Shown one piece after another: positions 1 to 8,903 of a stretch of 64,000 bases of DNA. The notes beneath the pieces were generated by a model, which was not told the origin of the DNA, did not search any database, and saw only the letters and a program-made list of their open reading frames with translations. Position 1 is the stretch's first letter. The number at the start of each line of letters is the position of its first letter. The position numbers and the translations under genes are program-made. The stretch is from Paenibacillus sp. FSL K6-1096 (GTDB lineage Bacteria > Bacillota > Bacilli > Paenibacillales > Paenibacillaceae): positions 1,922,001-1,986,000 of the forward strand of contig NZ_CP150274.1 in the NCBI RefSeq assembly GCF_037977055.1. Reading direction: 5' to 3'.

Positions 1-21
1 CGTCACATCCAACCCCGGTTA

Positions 22-3000
22 TCACATTTTTTCCAAAAGAATGGTTGAACCCCCGCCGCCCTGCTCTGCCGGAACGACAATCAGCTTGCGCGGCAGGCGG
101 GCCCGCAGCTCGGGAACATGGCTGATAATCCCCACCGACAGCTGGTCATTGTGCAGTCTCTCCAGCGAGGTAATCACGGTGTCTAGCAGCTCCGGGTCCA
201 GCGTGCCGAATCCTTCATCCAGGAAAAAGAATTGCAGCGGATACTGCCCGCGCAGCTGAATCTGGGCCGACAGAGCCAGCGCCAGCGACAGTGAGGTCAG
301 GAAGGTCTCGCCGCCGGACAGGGTGGACACCGGCCGCCTTACACCGCCGTTGCCGTCATCGCGGATTACAAATCCGCCCCCGGAATCTACCTCCAGGGCA
401 TAACGCTGCTTGCTCAGAAAGCGCAGCCGCTGCGAGGCCGCCTGACATACCTGCATCAGCTGTTCCTCCGCGATATACTCGACGAAAGCATTGCCGCGCA
501 GCACCGTCTGCAGCTTGGACAGGCTTTCCTGAAGAGCTGCATGTCCGGCCCTTTGCCCCTCCAGCTCCATCCAGCGGACATGGCGCTGCTGCAGATCCTC
601 CAGGTCCCGCTCTGCCCGCGCGCGCGCCTGCAGCGAGGACTCATCGTCCTCCTTGCATTTGCGCAAGGCTTCCTGGCTCTCCTCCCACTCCTCGCTGCTA
701 AGCGCAGCACCGTCCAGCTTCTCTTCTATCAGCCGCAGCTGGAGCGCACATTCCGCCTCCTCTTCACGATGGGCCTTCACCCGCCCGGCAGCCTGTGCCC
801 GCTCTGCGGCATCCAGCGATGCCGCCTCCACCTCGGCGGCAGACGCGAACGGCGAAGACTGCAGGCTCTCCTCCCACTGGGCCGAGGCTGCCGAATAGTG
901 CTCTTTGGCGGATTCCGCCGCCTGGCGGGCTACGGCAGCCTCACGGGTCTGCTGCTGCGCCTTGTCTGCTGCCTGGCGGTGTCCCTGACGGCCGCGTTCA
1001 AGCGCTGTCTGCAATTTCTGGAGCCTGCGCCCGCAATCTTCCAGCAGTGTGGCCGCAGGACGGCCGCCTGCCGCTTCCCGCAGCCGCTCCTCCTTGTCGC
1101 GCATAAGCGTGTCCTTCCCCTCAAGCTGCGCCTCCCACTGCGCCAGCTCCTTGTCGAGCCCTGCAAGCTGCTCCTGCAGCGTCTGCACGGCAAGACTTTT
1201 CTCGTCCAGAAACTTCGCAGCAATCTCCAGCTTGCCGCGGATTTCCTCGGCCCGCTCATCCTTGCCGAGCATCTCCTGATAGGCAGCCTCTGCCTGCTCC
1301 GGGGCAAGCTCCGGGAAGCGCCCGTCCCATTCTGCTCTCAGCTTGCCCGCCGCTGCGGTAAGCTCCTCCGCCTTGGCGGCCAGCCCCTGCACCCAGGTCT
1401 GCTCGGCTTCGGCAGCCGCTGCCTCCTTGTGGTACAGCTGCTCCAGCTCCTGCATGGAGCGCTGCCAGCTGCCGGCTTCGCGGCGCAGCTCCGCTGAGCG
1501 GTCCTTCAGGGCCGACAGCAGTTCCTTGAGCCCGGACAAGTCCATATCCTCCGGTAGCGCCAGCGTTTCGGCGGCGGACTGCCCAAATTCAGAGCCAGGA
1601 GCAGGCGCTGCAAGCGAATCCTGCTGGAGCGGAGTTCCGGCCGTTAATGCTGCTCTGCCGCCCACATCTGGTCCGGCAAGCGTTGCAGCAGAGCGGTCCA
1701 TCACCTCTTCCGGGACCGCTCCCCCCAGCTGGGCGAGCCAGGAGCTGTCCTGCTCCAGCAGGCTGCGCAGCAGATGGCGCGTCTCCAGCGCCTCCCGGGC
1801 CTGTACGCGGACCCGGCGGAGCCGCTCATCCAATTCCTCCTGCTCACCCTGCTCCTGGTGAAGCGCAGGAGCGGGGTGATGCTCGCTGCCGCACACCGGG
1901 CAGGCTGCTCCTTCGCGGAGTTCACGGGCCAGCGCCAGCGAGAGCCGGTGAACCTCCTGCTCCTTCAGCGCTGCCTCAAGCGCGCTGATGTGCTCTTCCA
2001 GGCGGCCTGCAGCGTCCCCTGCTGCCCCTTCGGCCGCGCGCAGCTCTTCCTGGTGCCGGGCGGCGGCGTCCAGCAGCCCGGCGCGCCCGGTCTCCAGCGC
2101 CTGCCGCCGGGCAGCGGCCGCGGCCAGCCGCTCTTCCGCAGCCGCGAGCAGCGCTGCACGCCCGCGGCGCTCACGCTCTGCCGATTCCCGCTGGGCCTCG
2201 GCAGCACGCAGCCCTTGCAGACGCTGCATGGCTTCCTGCAGCGCCTGCCGCTCCTGGGAGCGGACCGCGAGCGGCAGCAGGCTCTGCTGCAGCTCCTGCT
2301 GCTTCTTTTGGCCACGGGCCAAAAGCTCACGCTCCCGCGCCAGGTTCTCCCGCCCGGCGGCCAGGCCCCGGGCGGCTTCCCCGCGCCGCTCCTGCAGGGC
2401 GGCGCATTCCCGGCGCAGCCCGCTGAGCTCGCCCTCGAGCTCGAGCGCGCGCCGGTAGCGGCCCTCCTCCTCGCGGAGGGCCGGTTCGCCTGCGGACAGC
2501 GCGGCCTCAGCCGCTGCTTCCGCTGCAGCAGCGACCGCCGCGTCCTGTACGGCGGCGGCGGCCAGTGCCTCAAGGCCCTCCGCGTGCTGCGCGCGGGCCT
2601 TCCAGGTCTCTTCCGCGCTGCGCCAGGCCTTCAGCTGCGGCAGCCGCTTCTCGGCCTCGTCGGCCTTGCCGAGACGCTGCTCCAGGAGGAGAATCTGCTC
2701 CTCCTGGGCCAGCAGGGCCTGCTGCTGCTGTCCGCGCCGCTCGCGCTCCTCCTGCAGCTCGCGGATGCGGGCGAAGCGCTCCGCCCGCTCCGCAGCCTCG
2801 GCCAGCCGCTTGCGGCACTCCGCCGCATGGCGGACAGCTTCCTGCACGCGTAGCGCTGCCGCTTCCACGTCCTCCTTGCCGGCGCTGCCCAGGCCCTGCT
2901 GCTCGGCTTCAAGCGCGCGCAGCGCCGCATCGTTCTCCTTGACGCGGCGGCTGAGCTTCAGAGCCAGCCCGTCGCCGTACTGTTCCAGATGGAACAGCCG

Positions 3001-3516
3001 CTGGAGCATCTGCCTGCGGTCAACACCGCGCAGCGACAGGAACTCGGCGAACTTGCCCTGCGGCAGCACGACCGCCCGGGTGAAGTCATCCATCTTCAGC
3101 CCAATATGCTCTTCCACGCAGCGGGTGACCTCGGCCAGCTTGTCGGCCATGACCGTTTCGCCCTCCGGCTTCACCTCAATGAACCGGCTGATCGTGTTGC
3201 TGACCGATTGCTCCCCGGTACGCTTGAATTTGCGCTCCACCCGGAACCGCCGGGCCCCCGAGGAAGCGGCCAGCTCGAAGGTGAAGGCTACGCTCAGCTG
3301 ATCCTCGGAATGGTTCATGATGCCCTGGGTGCCGTTCACAGCGCGCTCCACCTTGCCGTACATCGCCAGCGTAATGGCATCCAGCAGACTGGATTTACCG
3401 CTGCCGGTCGGACCAAAGATCCCGAACAGCCCGGTCTCGGTCAGAGCGGCAAAATCAATCTCCTGCGGCGCCCGGTAGCTCTGCAGCCCGGATAATTTCA
3501 GCAGTATCGGCTTCAT
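22..3516 (-). CDS. sbcC: Nuclease SbcCD subunit C (SMC-like ATPase)
   Basis: SbcC is the Rad50-like ATPase that works with SbcD to trim hairpins and protein-blocked DNA ends in the cytoplasm. The 1164-residue protein has a Walker A motif (GPTGSGKS) at residues 35-42, long Ala/Glu/Gln-rich coiled coils, and a CPVC zinc hook at Cys539/Cys542 in the middle. An LSGGE signature lies near 1066 and the Walker B LDEGFGTLD near 1099. I start at the ATG at 3516, one base after the sbcD stop, because a GGAGAGG site inside the end of sbcD sits upstream of it. The open frame continues 22 codons further, but that stretch is not family-like. A Pro/Ala/Gly-rich stretch after the hook looks lineage-specific. 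It is the last gene of addB-addA-sbcD-sbcC. Very sure of the family. Confidence 0.96.
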   Translation of the reverse strand: MKPILLKLSGLQSYRAPQEIDFAALTETGLFGIFGPTGSGKSSLLDAITLAMYGKVERAVNGTQGIMNHSEDQLSVAFTFELAASSGARRFRVERKFKRTGEQSVSNTISRFIEVKPEGETVMADKLAEVTRCVEEHIGLKMDDFTRAVVLPQGKFAEFLSLRGVDRRQMLQRLFHLEQYGDGLALKLSRRVKENDAALRALEAEQQGLGSAGKEDVEAAALRVQEAVRHAAECRKRLAEAAERAERFARIRELQEERERRGQQQQALLAQEEQILLLEQRLGKADEAEKRLPQLKAWRSAEETWKARAQHAEGLEALAAAAVQDAAVAAAAEAAAEAALSAGEPALREEEGRYRRALELEGELSGLRRECAALQERRGEAARGLAAGRENLARERELLARGQKKQQELQQSLLPLAVRSQERQALQEAMQRLQGLRAAEAQRESAERERRGRAALLAAAEERLAAAAARRQALETGRAGLLDAAARHQEELRAAEGAAGDAAGRLEEHISALEAALKEQEVHRLSLALARELREGAACPVCGSEHHPAPALHQEQGEQEELDERLRRVRVQAREALETRHLLRSLLEQDSSWLAQLGGAVPEEVMDRSAATLAGPDVGGRAALTAGTPLQQDSLAAPAPGSEFGQSAAETLALPEDMDLSGLKELLSALKDRSAELRREAGSWQRSMQELEQLYHKEAAAAEAEQTWVQGLAAKAEELTAAAGKLRAEWDGRFPELAPEQAEAAYQEMLGKDERAEEIRGKLEIAAKFLDEKSLAVQTLQEQLAGLDKELAQWEAQLEGKDTLMRDKEERLREAAGGRPAATLLEDCGRRLQKLQTALERGRQGHRQAADKAQQQTREAAVARQAAESAKEHYSAASAQWEESLQSSPFASAAEVEAASLDAAERAQAAGRVKAHREEEAECALQLRLIEEKLDGAALSSEEWEESQEALRKCKEDDESSLQARARAERDLEDLQQRHVRWMELEGQRAGHAALQESLSKLQTVLRGNAFVEYIAEEQLMQVCQAASQRLRFLSKQRYALEVDSGGGFVIRDDGNGGVRRPVSTLSGGETFLTSLSLALALSAQIQLRGQYPLQFFFLDEGFGTLDPELLDTVITSLERLHNDQLSVGIISHVPELRARLPRKLIVVPAEQGGGGSTILLEKM

Positions 3517-3517
3517 C

Positions 3518-4699
3518 TTAAGCTTCCTCTCCTTCCGCAGCCCCGGGCCGCTCTTCCTCAGCCAGCTCCAGGAACAGCGCAATCAGGCTGTCCTCCGGCT
3601 CCGCCCCGCCGGTCTGGCGCTGGTAGAACCTGCGGAACAGCTCCTGCACCGGCATCCGCGAGCGGGACAGCTCCTCCAGCTCCTGCTCCATCTGCGGATA
3701 AATCGGACGGATATGTACGATGCCTTCCCTTGCTTTGCGCAGCCGCTGGATATCCTGCATGGACATCGCCTCGGTCAGGCGAAGCTCCAGATCAATGAAA
3801 GCGCCGGCGTCCCGGCCTTCATCCAGCCAGCCGTAGACCTCCTGCAGGCCGCCGCTTGACTTCCAGTTAACCAGCGGACGCCCGCAGCGCAGATAGATTT
3901 CCTCGAACACAGGCTCGCCGCCGGGGGCAACGTCAATCAGCGCCACCGACTTGGCCTGTCCGGCCTCGGAGAAGCTGTAGGCCAGCGGCGAACCGCTGTA
4001 GCGGATCATCCCGCCTCCTTTGACCCGCTGGGCGCGGTGAAGATGCCCGAGGGCAGTATACTGCGCCCCGCAATCGAGGGCAGAGGGATCAACGGTATAA
4101 GCCCCGCCGACCTGGATCGGCCGCTCCGAATCGCTCTCCACACCGCCCAATACGTAAATATGGCTCATCGCCAGATTGACGGTCTGCGGGGTGAATTCCC
4201 GCCCGAGATACTGCATCAGCCGCCCGACCCGGGCGCTGTAGGCCAGCCGCAGCTCCGCCTCCCCGCTGTCCCCGGCAAGCAGCTCGCCCAGCCGGGCCTC
4301 GGAGGGGTAGGGGAGCGCAGCGATTTTGGCCGTCTCGCCGGTTCTGGCCGCATGGATGGTGACCGGTTCCGCCGTCGGCAGCCCAACGAGAGTAATCCCC
4401 TGCCTGCGGACAAGCGGGGATACCGAAGCCACACGCTCCGGCTGATCGTGGTTGCCTGAGATCACCACCAGCGGCCTGCCGCCGGCTGTCAGCCGGGCAG
4501 CCGCCTCATAGAACAGCTGCTCTGCCGCAGCCGGAGGATTGACCGAATCATACACATCCCCCGCCATCAGAATCAGATCCGCCCCGGAGGAGTCGGCAAT
4601 CTCCACCAGTTCGTCCACGAACTGCTCCTGCTCCTTCTGCCGGCTTCTGCCCTCCAGCGTCCGCCCCAGATGCCAGTCTCCCGTATGCAATATGCGCAT
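3518..4699 (-). CDS. sbcD: Nuclease SbcCD subunit D (Mre11-like exonuclease)
   Basis: SbcD is the metal-dependent nuclease subunit of SbcCD. The 393-residue protein carries the calcineurin-type phosphoesterase motifs in order: GDWH (Asp8, His10), GDVYD (Asp48), GNHD (residues 82-85) and a later GHLH. The C-terminal part is the SbcC-binding and capping region. The chosen ATG at 4699 gives the canonical MRILHTGDWHLG start and has an AGAGGG-type site upstream; the longer in-frame ATG adds 12 atypical residues. It follows addA after 52 bases and abuts sbcC, so the four repair genes are probably co-transcribed, as in Bacillus subtilis. Confidence 0.96.
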   Translation of the reverse strand: MRILHTGDWHLGRTLEGRSRQKEQEQFVDELVEIADSSGADLILMAGDVYDSVNPPAAAEQLFYEAAARLTAGGRPLVVISGNHDQPERVASVSPLVRRQGITLVGLPTAEPVTIHAARTGETAKIAALPYPSEARLGELLAGDSGEAELRLAYSARVGRLMQYLGREFTPQTVNLAMSHIYVLGGVESDSERPIQVGGAYTVDPSALDCGAQYTALGHLHRAQRVKGGGMIRYSGSPLAYSFSEAGQAKSVALIDVAPGGEPVFEEIYLRCGRPLVNWKSSGGLQEVYGWLDEGRDAGAFIDLELRLTEAMSMQDIQRLRKAREGIVHIRPIYPQMEQELEELSRSRMPVQELFRRFYQRQTGGAEPEDSLIALFLELAEEERPGAAEGEEA

Positions 4700-4751
4700 T
4701 ACGCCCTCTTTTCCCCGCCTGTCTGCGGCAATCATAGATTAATAGAATTAT

Positions 4752-7700
4752 TTACAGCCTGACTGCGTGTCCGCCGTCGAAGAAGTACAACCACACCTCA
4801 CTGACCGGCTCGCCCAGAATATCCAGCAGCGCCTTGCTGTACAGCTCCAGCTGGAAGCGGTATTTCCCGGCCAGCGCCTCAAGCGCTCCATCGTGCGGCG
4901 CAACATAGTCTGTCTTGTAATCAAGCAGAATGAGGCGTCCTTCCTCACGGAACAGGCAGTCGATCACCCCCTGGATCAGCACGGTCTCTGTAAAATCACC
5001 GCCGCTGCCCCCGGCCAGGCCAGCCGCTGCTGCATCCAGGTAAGCCAGCCCCCGGTAAGCCTCTTGTGCAGGTACCGTGTAGCTGAAGGGCTGCTCCCGG
5101 GTCTTCCAGGAGGAATGCAAGAGCCTGTGGCCCAGCTCGCTCCGGCAGAACTCTGCAATCTTCTCCAGCTCCACCGCATCCGCCCGCTCCCTGCTTAGAA
5201 TAGCCAGGCGGGCAAGCCGCTCCACGGTGGCCTCCAGCTCCGGCAGGTCCACCGGCCCCTCCAGCGGAATATGCTGCATGACGGTATGGTAGGCGGTTCC
5301 GCGCTCAGCAGGGGTCAGCCCACGCTGCTCCATGAATTTCGGCCGCTGGAGATGCAGGTTCTCCCTGTATCCGCTGCCGCTCTGCTCACCCGCTCCGCCA
5401 AGACGCGCCCGGTCCTCCAGCTGATCGTAGGACGGCTGCTCCAGCGACAATAATCCCTTCAGTTCAGTTACCGATGTTTTGGCCGGAATGGCCGAAGCTG
5501 CCCGGTAAGGATAGCGCCAGTCCAGTCTGTCCGCAATCTCCCCGGCTGCGGGTGTTCCCGGTACAGGCACAGGAGCGCCCTTGCGGAGCGACTCCAGCAT
5601 CTGGGAACGCAGTCCGGCCGGATCGCTGTCTCCGCCGGCATCCTTGAAGGAGCCGGAGCCCAGCTCCTGCGCACTCTTCACCGTGATGCTCCAGGTAGAT
5701 TCATCCCCGTGCAGCACCGTGGATACCGGACCTTCACTGCCCGCATACTTGCGCAGAACAGCAGCTGCGGGATGGCGGATCAGCGCCGGTCCCACCCAGT
5801 CCAGATAACTGCGGCCCCGAGCGAGCAGATGGTCAGCCAGCAGCAGCTCCTCCCGGTTCTGCATCGCTGCCCAGCCGGAGGCGGTGCGCGCCAGATCGCG
5901 GACGGTTCCGACCAGGATCATTTTGTCACGCGGCCGGGTTAGACCCACGTATAGCACACGCATCTCCTCTGCCAGCAGCTCCAGCCGCGAACGGCGGCTG
6001 ATCGCCAGGAACGGCAGCGTCGGATAACTGACCCGGGTCTCCCGCTCCACGAAGCGGGGGCCGAAGCCCAGCTCCTTATGCATCAGGAACGGGGTATGCA
6101 GGTCCTGCCGGTTGAACTGCTTGTTCATGCCGGCAAGGAAAACCACAGGGAATTCCAGTCCCTTGGATTTGTGGATCGTCATGATCCGCACTCCCCCGGC
6201 TTCCTCTCCGCTGCCCCCGGCCACGCCCAGATCCCCGCCGTTCTCCCGCAGCCGCGAGATGAACACCAGGAAGCGGAACAGGCCTCTGGAGGAGGTCTCG
6301 TTCTCGAACTGAACCGCGCGGTCATACAGCGCCTTCAGGTTATTCTGGCGCTGGAAGCCGCCGGGAAGGCCGCCTACCCACTCCAGATAGCCGCTCTCAC
6401 GGTAGATTCTCCAGATCAGCTCGCCCAAGCTGCCCTGACGGGCGGCTTCTCTCCAGCTCTCCAGCTGCCCAAGGAAGTGCTTCAGCTTCTTCTGGAGCTT
6501 GGGGGAAATCTCTGCCAGCGCCTCAGAGCCTCCGGTCCCGGCAGCAGCCACTTCACGCACAGCCCCCGGCTCCGCCGCTGTAAAAAGGTCATAGGCGGCC
6601 GCGGTCTCGTCCGCCGCATGCCGGGAACCGCCATCCTGACCCGGCAAGACGTATCCCGCCAATCCCATATCGGCAGGATAGCCCTGCTGAGTCTGATCTG
6701 CTCCGGCTGCGGCCACCACGGCATCATAGAAGGTTCCGCTGCTGCACAGCCGCACCTTGGCCAGCTCCTCCTCGCGCAGGTTCACCACCGGTGAGCGGAG
6801 CACACCGGCCAGCGGGATATCCTGGCGGGGATTATCAACAATCTGGAGCAGCGAGAGGGCAATCTCCACCTCGGTCGCCTGGAAATATCCTTTGTTCTGG
6901 TCCCCGTAAGCCGGGATGCCTTCATTCCGCAGCTCCTCAATGATCAGCGGCGTCCACAGCTGGGCCGCCCTCAGCAGAATGACAATGTCGCTATACCCCA
7001 CGGGGCGCATGATCCGCAGACCCTTATCATAGATCATCAGCGGCTCGTTACCGGTCATCCCCGTCATCTGCGAGATGCGCCGGGCCATCGCGCGGGCTTC
7101 GAGCAGTGCCGTCTCACTCTCCGCCGCTTCATTCTCCTGCAAGGGCAGCTCGTCCCCTTCGGCCGGATCTTCAGCCGGCCCTTGGGCGGAGGACCCCTTA
7201 TCAATCAATAGCAGCTCGGGCTTGAAGTAAGTATCCGGCCCTGCCGCCTCCGCCCCCGGAAAGCTGGCGCCATACACCAGCTCTGCACGTTCATCATAGC
7301 TGATCTCCGCTACACTGCTGTCCATAATCTGCCGGAAAACCGTATTCACGGCATGGACTACTTCCCGTCTGCTGCGGAAATTGCGGGCCAGATCGATAAC
7401 CGTACCGCTGCTGACAGAGTTCTCTCTGCCGTCTTCAGCTTCCGGCTGGTCACCCGCCTGCTCAGTCATCAGCCCGGAGCTGAACCTGCGGTATTTGTCC
7501 AGGAACAGTCCCGGCTCCGCCAGACGGAAACGGTAGATGCTCTGCTTCATATCCCCGACCATGAAGCGGTTGCCCGGGGATTCACGGGAGATCAGCCGGA
7601 CGATCTCCTCCTGCACGCTGTTGGTATCCTGATATTCATCCAGCAGTACTTCATCGAATTGGCTGCGGTACTCCACCGCCGCATCGGAAGGCAGCGGCTG

Positions 7701-8903
7701 ACCCGGCAGGGAGTCGGGATGACGCAGGATCTTCAGGCAGTAATGCTCCAGGTCGCTGAAATCGACCAGCCCCCGGCCAGCCTTCTCCTTCTGGTAGCGC
7801 TCGCCAAACGTAATGACGGTATCCGCCAGCTCCTGCATCAGCGGGGCGGCCTCATGAAGCTCACCCAGGAAAGACTCTGCCGGACGCCCGAACAAGGATT
7901 TTTGCAGCTCCAGCAGGCTCTTCTTCACCTGGTCCCTGATAGACTTCACACTCTCCTGGAGCACCGGGTCAGTGAGATCCTTCTTGCAGGGCTTCAGCTT
8001 CCCGAAGGAGATCTCCATGAAAATATCATACAGCTCTGCCCACGGCTGTGACTCCACCGCATCCAGCAAGCCCTGCGCCATCTCCAGATCAGCGGCCAGA
8101 TTCTCCGCATACGGGGCCGGCCCGCCGGGCTGAAGTGCCATCTCCCGCCCCTGCTCCAGCTGGCTGATCGCCCCTTTAAGCGTCAGTCTGGCTTCGGCCA
8201 GGATGCTCTGTACCCACGGTGTATGCCCCAGAGCTGCGGTATCCGGCACCGTAAAGCCGGCAGCGGTATCCAGCAGCCATTGCTCCGGCCAAGGGTGGCT
8301 GCGTGCAAAGTCATGCAGCCGCTGAATCAGCGAATGCACCGCATCATCGCTCCGTTCGCCGCTGAACCAGTCAGCCAGCCGCACGAACAGCGTATCCTCC
8401 CCGTCCTCTGCGGCCTCGCCGTATTTCTCCTCCAGCAGCTCTTCCAGCAGCTCCTGGCGCATCATTTCCGCCTCATGCTCATTCAGAATCCGGAAGCCGG
8501 GATCGATCGGAATAAGCTGGTAATACCTGCGGATCACCTCAAGACAGAAGGAATGCAGCGTTGTAATGGAGGCTCTGCCCAGCAGGGCAAGCTGGCGCCG
8601 CAAGTGTTCGCTGCCGGCCTCGCCGTCTTCCTCAATCTTGCGCTCCAGCGCCTCGCGGATACGCTGGCGCATCTCGGAAGCGGCTGCCTTGGTGAACGTT
8701 GCGACCAGCAGGCGGTCCACGCTGAAGCCCGCGTTCTCATTGCTGATCTTGCGGATGATCCGCTCCACGAGCACCGCCGTTTTGCCGGAGCCCGCTGCCG
8801 CCGCTACCAGAATATCGCTGCCGCTCTCGGCAATGGCGCGCCACTGGTCGTCGCTCCACAGGCTTCCTTCCGGCTTCGGTTCCGCTTCAGGTCTCATGCT
8901 CAC
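4752..8903 (-). CDS. addA: ATP-dependent helicase/nuclease subunit AddA
   Basis: AddA is the UvrD-family helicase and one of the two nucleases of the AddAB complex, the Bacillota counterpart of RecBCD. It resects double-strand breaks for RecA loading. The 1383-residue protein has a Walker A motif (AAAAGSGKT, Lys41), a DEYQDT helicase motif near residue 422, and a C-terminal PD-(D/E)XK nuclease ending in the LLDYKTDY motif near 1328. It probably starts at the GTG at 8903, whose first bases overlap the addB stop as GTGA. An AAAGGAGG site lies nine bases upstream. An ATG two codons later is the alternative. It is longer than Bacillus subtilis AddA (about 1230 aa). Low-complexity Gly/Ala/Asp-rich loops around residues 720-790 account for part of this. 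Confidence 0.96.
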   Translation of the reverse strand: MSMRPEAEPKPEGSLWSDDQWRAIAESGSDILVAAAAGSGKTAVLVERIIRKISNENAGFSVDRLLVATFTKAAASEMRQRIREALERKIEEDGEAGSEHLRRQLALLGRASITTLHSFCLEVIRRYYQLIPIDPGFRILNEHEAEMMRQELLEELLEEKYGEAAEDGEDTLFVRLADWFSGERSDDAVHSLIQRLHDFARSHPWPEQWLLDTAAGFTVPDTAALGHTPWVQSILAEARLTLKGAISQLEQGREMALQPGGPAPYAENLAADLEMAQGLLDAVESQPWAELYDIFMEISFGKLKPCKKDLTDPVLQESVKSIRDQVKKSLLELQKSLFGRPAESFLGELHEAAPLMQELADTVITFGERYQKEKAGRGLVDFSDLEHYCLKILRHPDSLPGQPLPSDAAVEYRSQFDEVLLDEYQDTNSVQEEIVRLISRESPGNRFMVGDMKQSIYRFRLAEPGLFLDKYRRFSSGLMTEQAGDQPEAEDGRENSVSSGTVIDLARNFRSRREVVHAVNTVFRQIMDSSVAEISYDERAELVYGASFPGAEAAGPDTYFKPELLLIDKGSSAQGPAEDPAEGDELPLQENEAAESETALLEARAMARRISQMTGMTGNEPLMIYDKGLRIMRPVGYSDIVILLRAAQLWTPLIIEELRNEGIPAYGDQNKGYFQATEVEIALSLLQIVDNPRQDIPLAGVLRSPVVNLREEELAKVRLCSSGTFYDAVVAAAGADQTQQGYPADMGLAGYVLPGQDGGSRHAADETAAAYDLFTAAEPGAVREVAAAGTGGSEALAEISPKLQKKLKHFLGQLESWREAARQGSLGELIWRIYRESGYLEWVGGLPGGFQRQNNLKALYDRAVQFENETSSRGLFRFLVFISRLRENGGDLGVAGGSGEEAGGVRIMTIHKSKGLEFPVVFLAGMNKQFNRQDLHTPFLMHKELGFGPRFVERETRVSYPTLPFLAISRRSRLELLAEEMRVLYVGLTRPRDKMILVGTVRDLARTASGWAAMQNREELLLADHLLARGRSYLDWVGPALIRHPAAAVLRKYAGSEGPVSTVLHGDESTWSITVKSAQELGSGSFKDAGGDSDPAGLRSQMLESLRKGAPVPVPGTPAAGEIADRLDWRYPYRAASAIPAKTSVTELKGLLSLEQPSYDQLEDRARLGGAGEQSGSGYRENLHLQRPKFMEQRGLTPAERGTAYHTVMQHIPLEGPVDLPELEATVERLARLAILSRERADAVELEKIAEFCRSELGHRLLHSSWKTREQPFSYTVPAQEAYRGLAYLDAAAAGLAGGSGGDFTETVLIQGVIDCLFREEGRLILLDYKTDYVAPHDGALEALAGKYRFQLELYSKALLDILGEPVSEVWLYFFDGGHAVRL

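Noticed and set aside
541..1497. 318-codon plus-strand frame with hydrophobic character as a membrane protein
   Set aside because: It is antisense to the sbcC coiled coil; the Leu richness is the complement of Glu/Gln/Lys codons.
1774..2853. 359-codon open frame antisense to sbcC, and several similar ones across sbcC and addA
   Set aside because: They come from the GC-rich codon pattern of the real genes. They have no ribosome sites, and the products are Leu/Gln/Arg-rich shadows.
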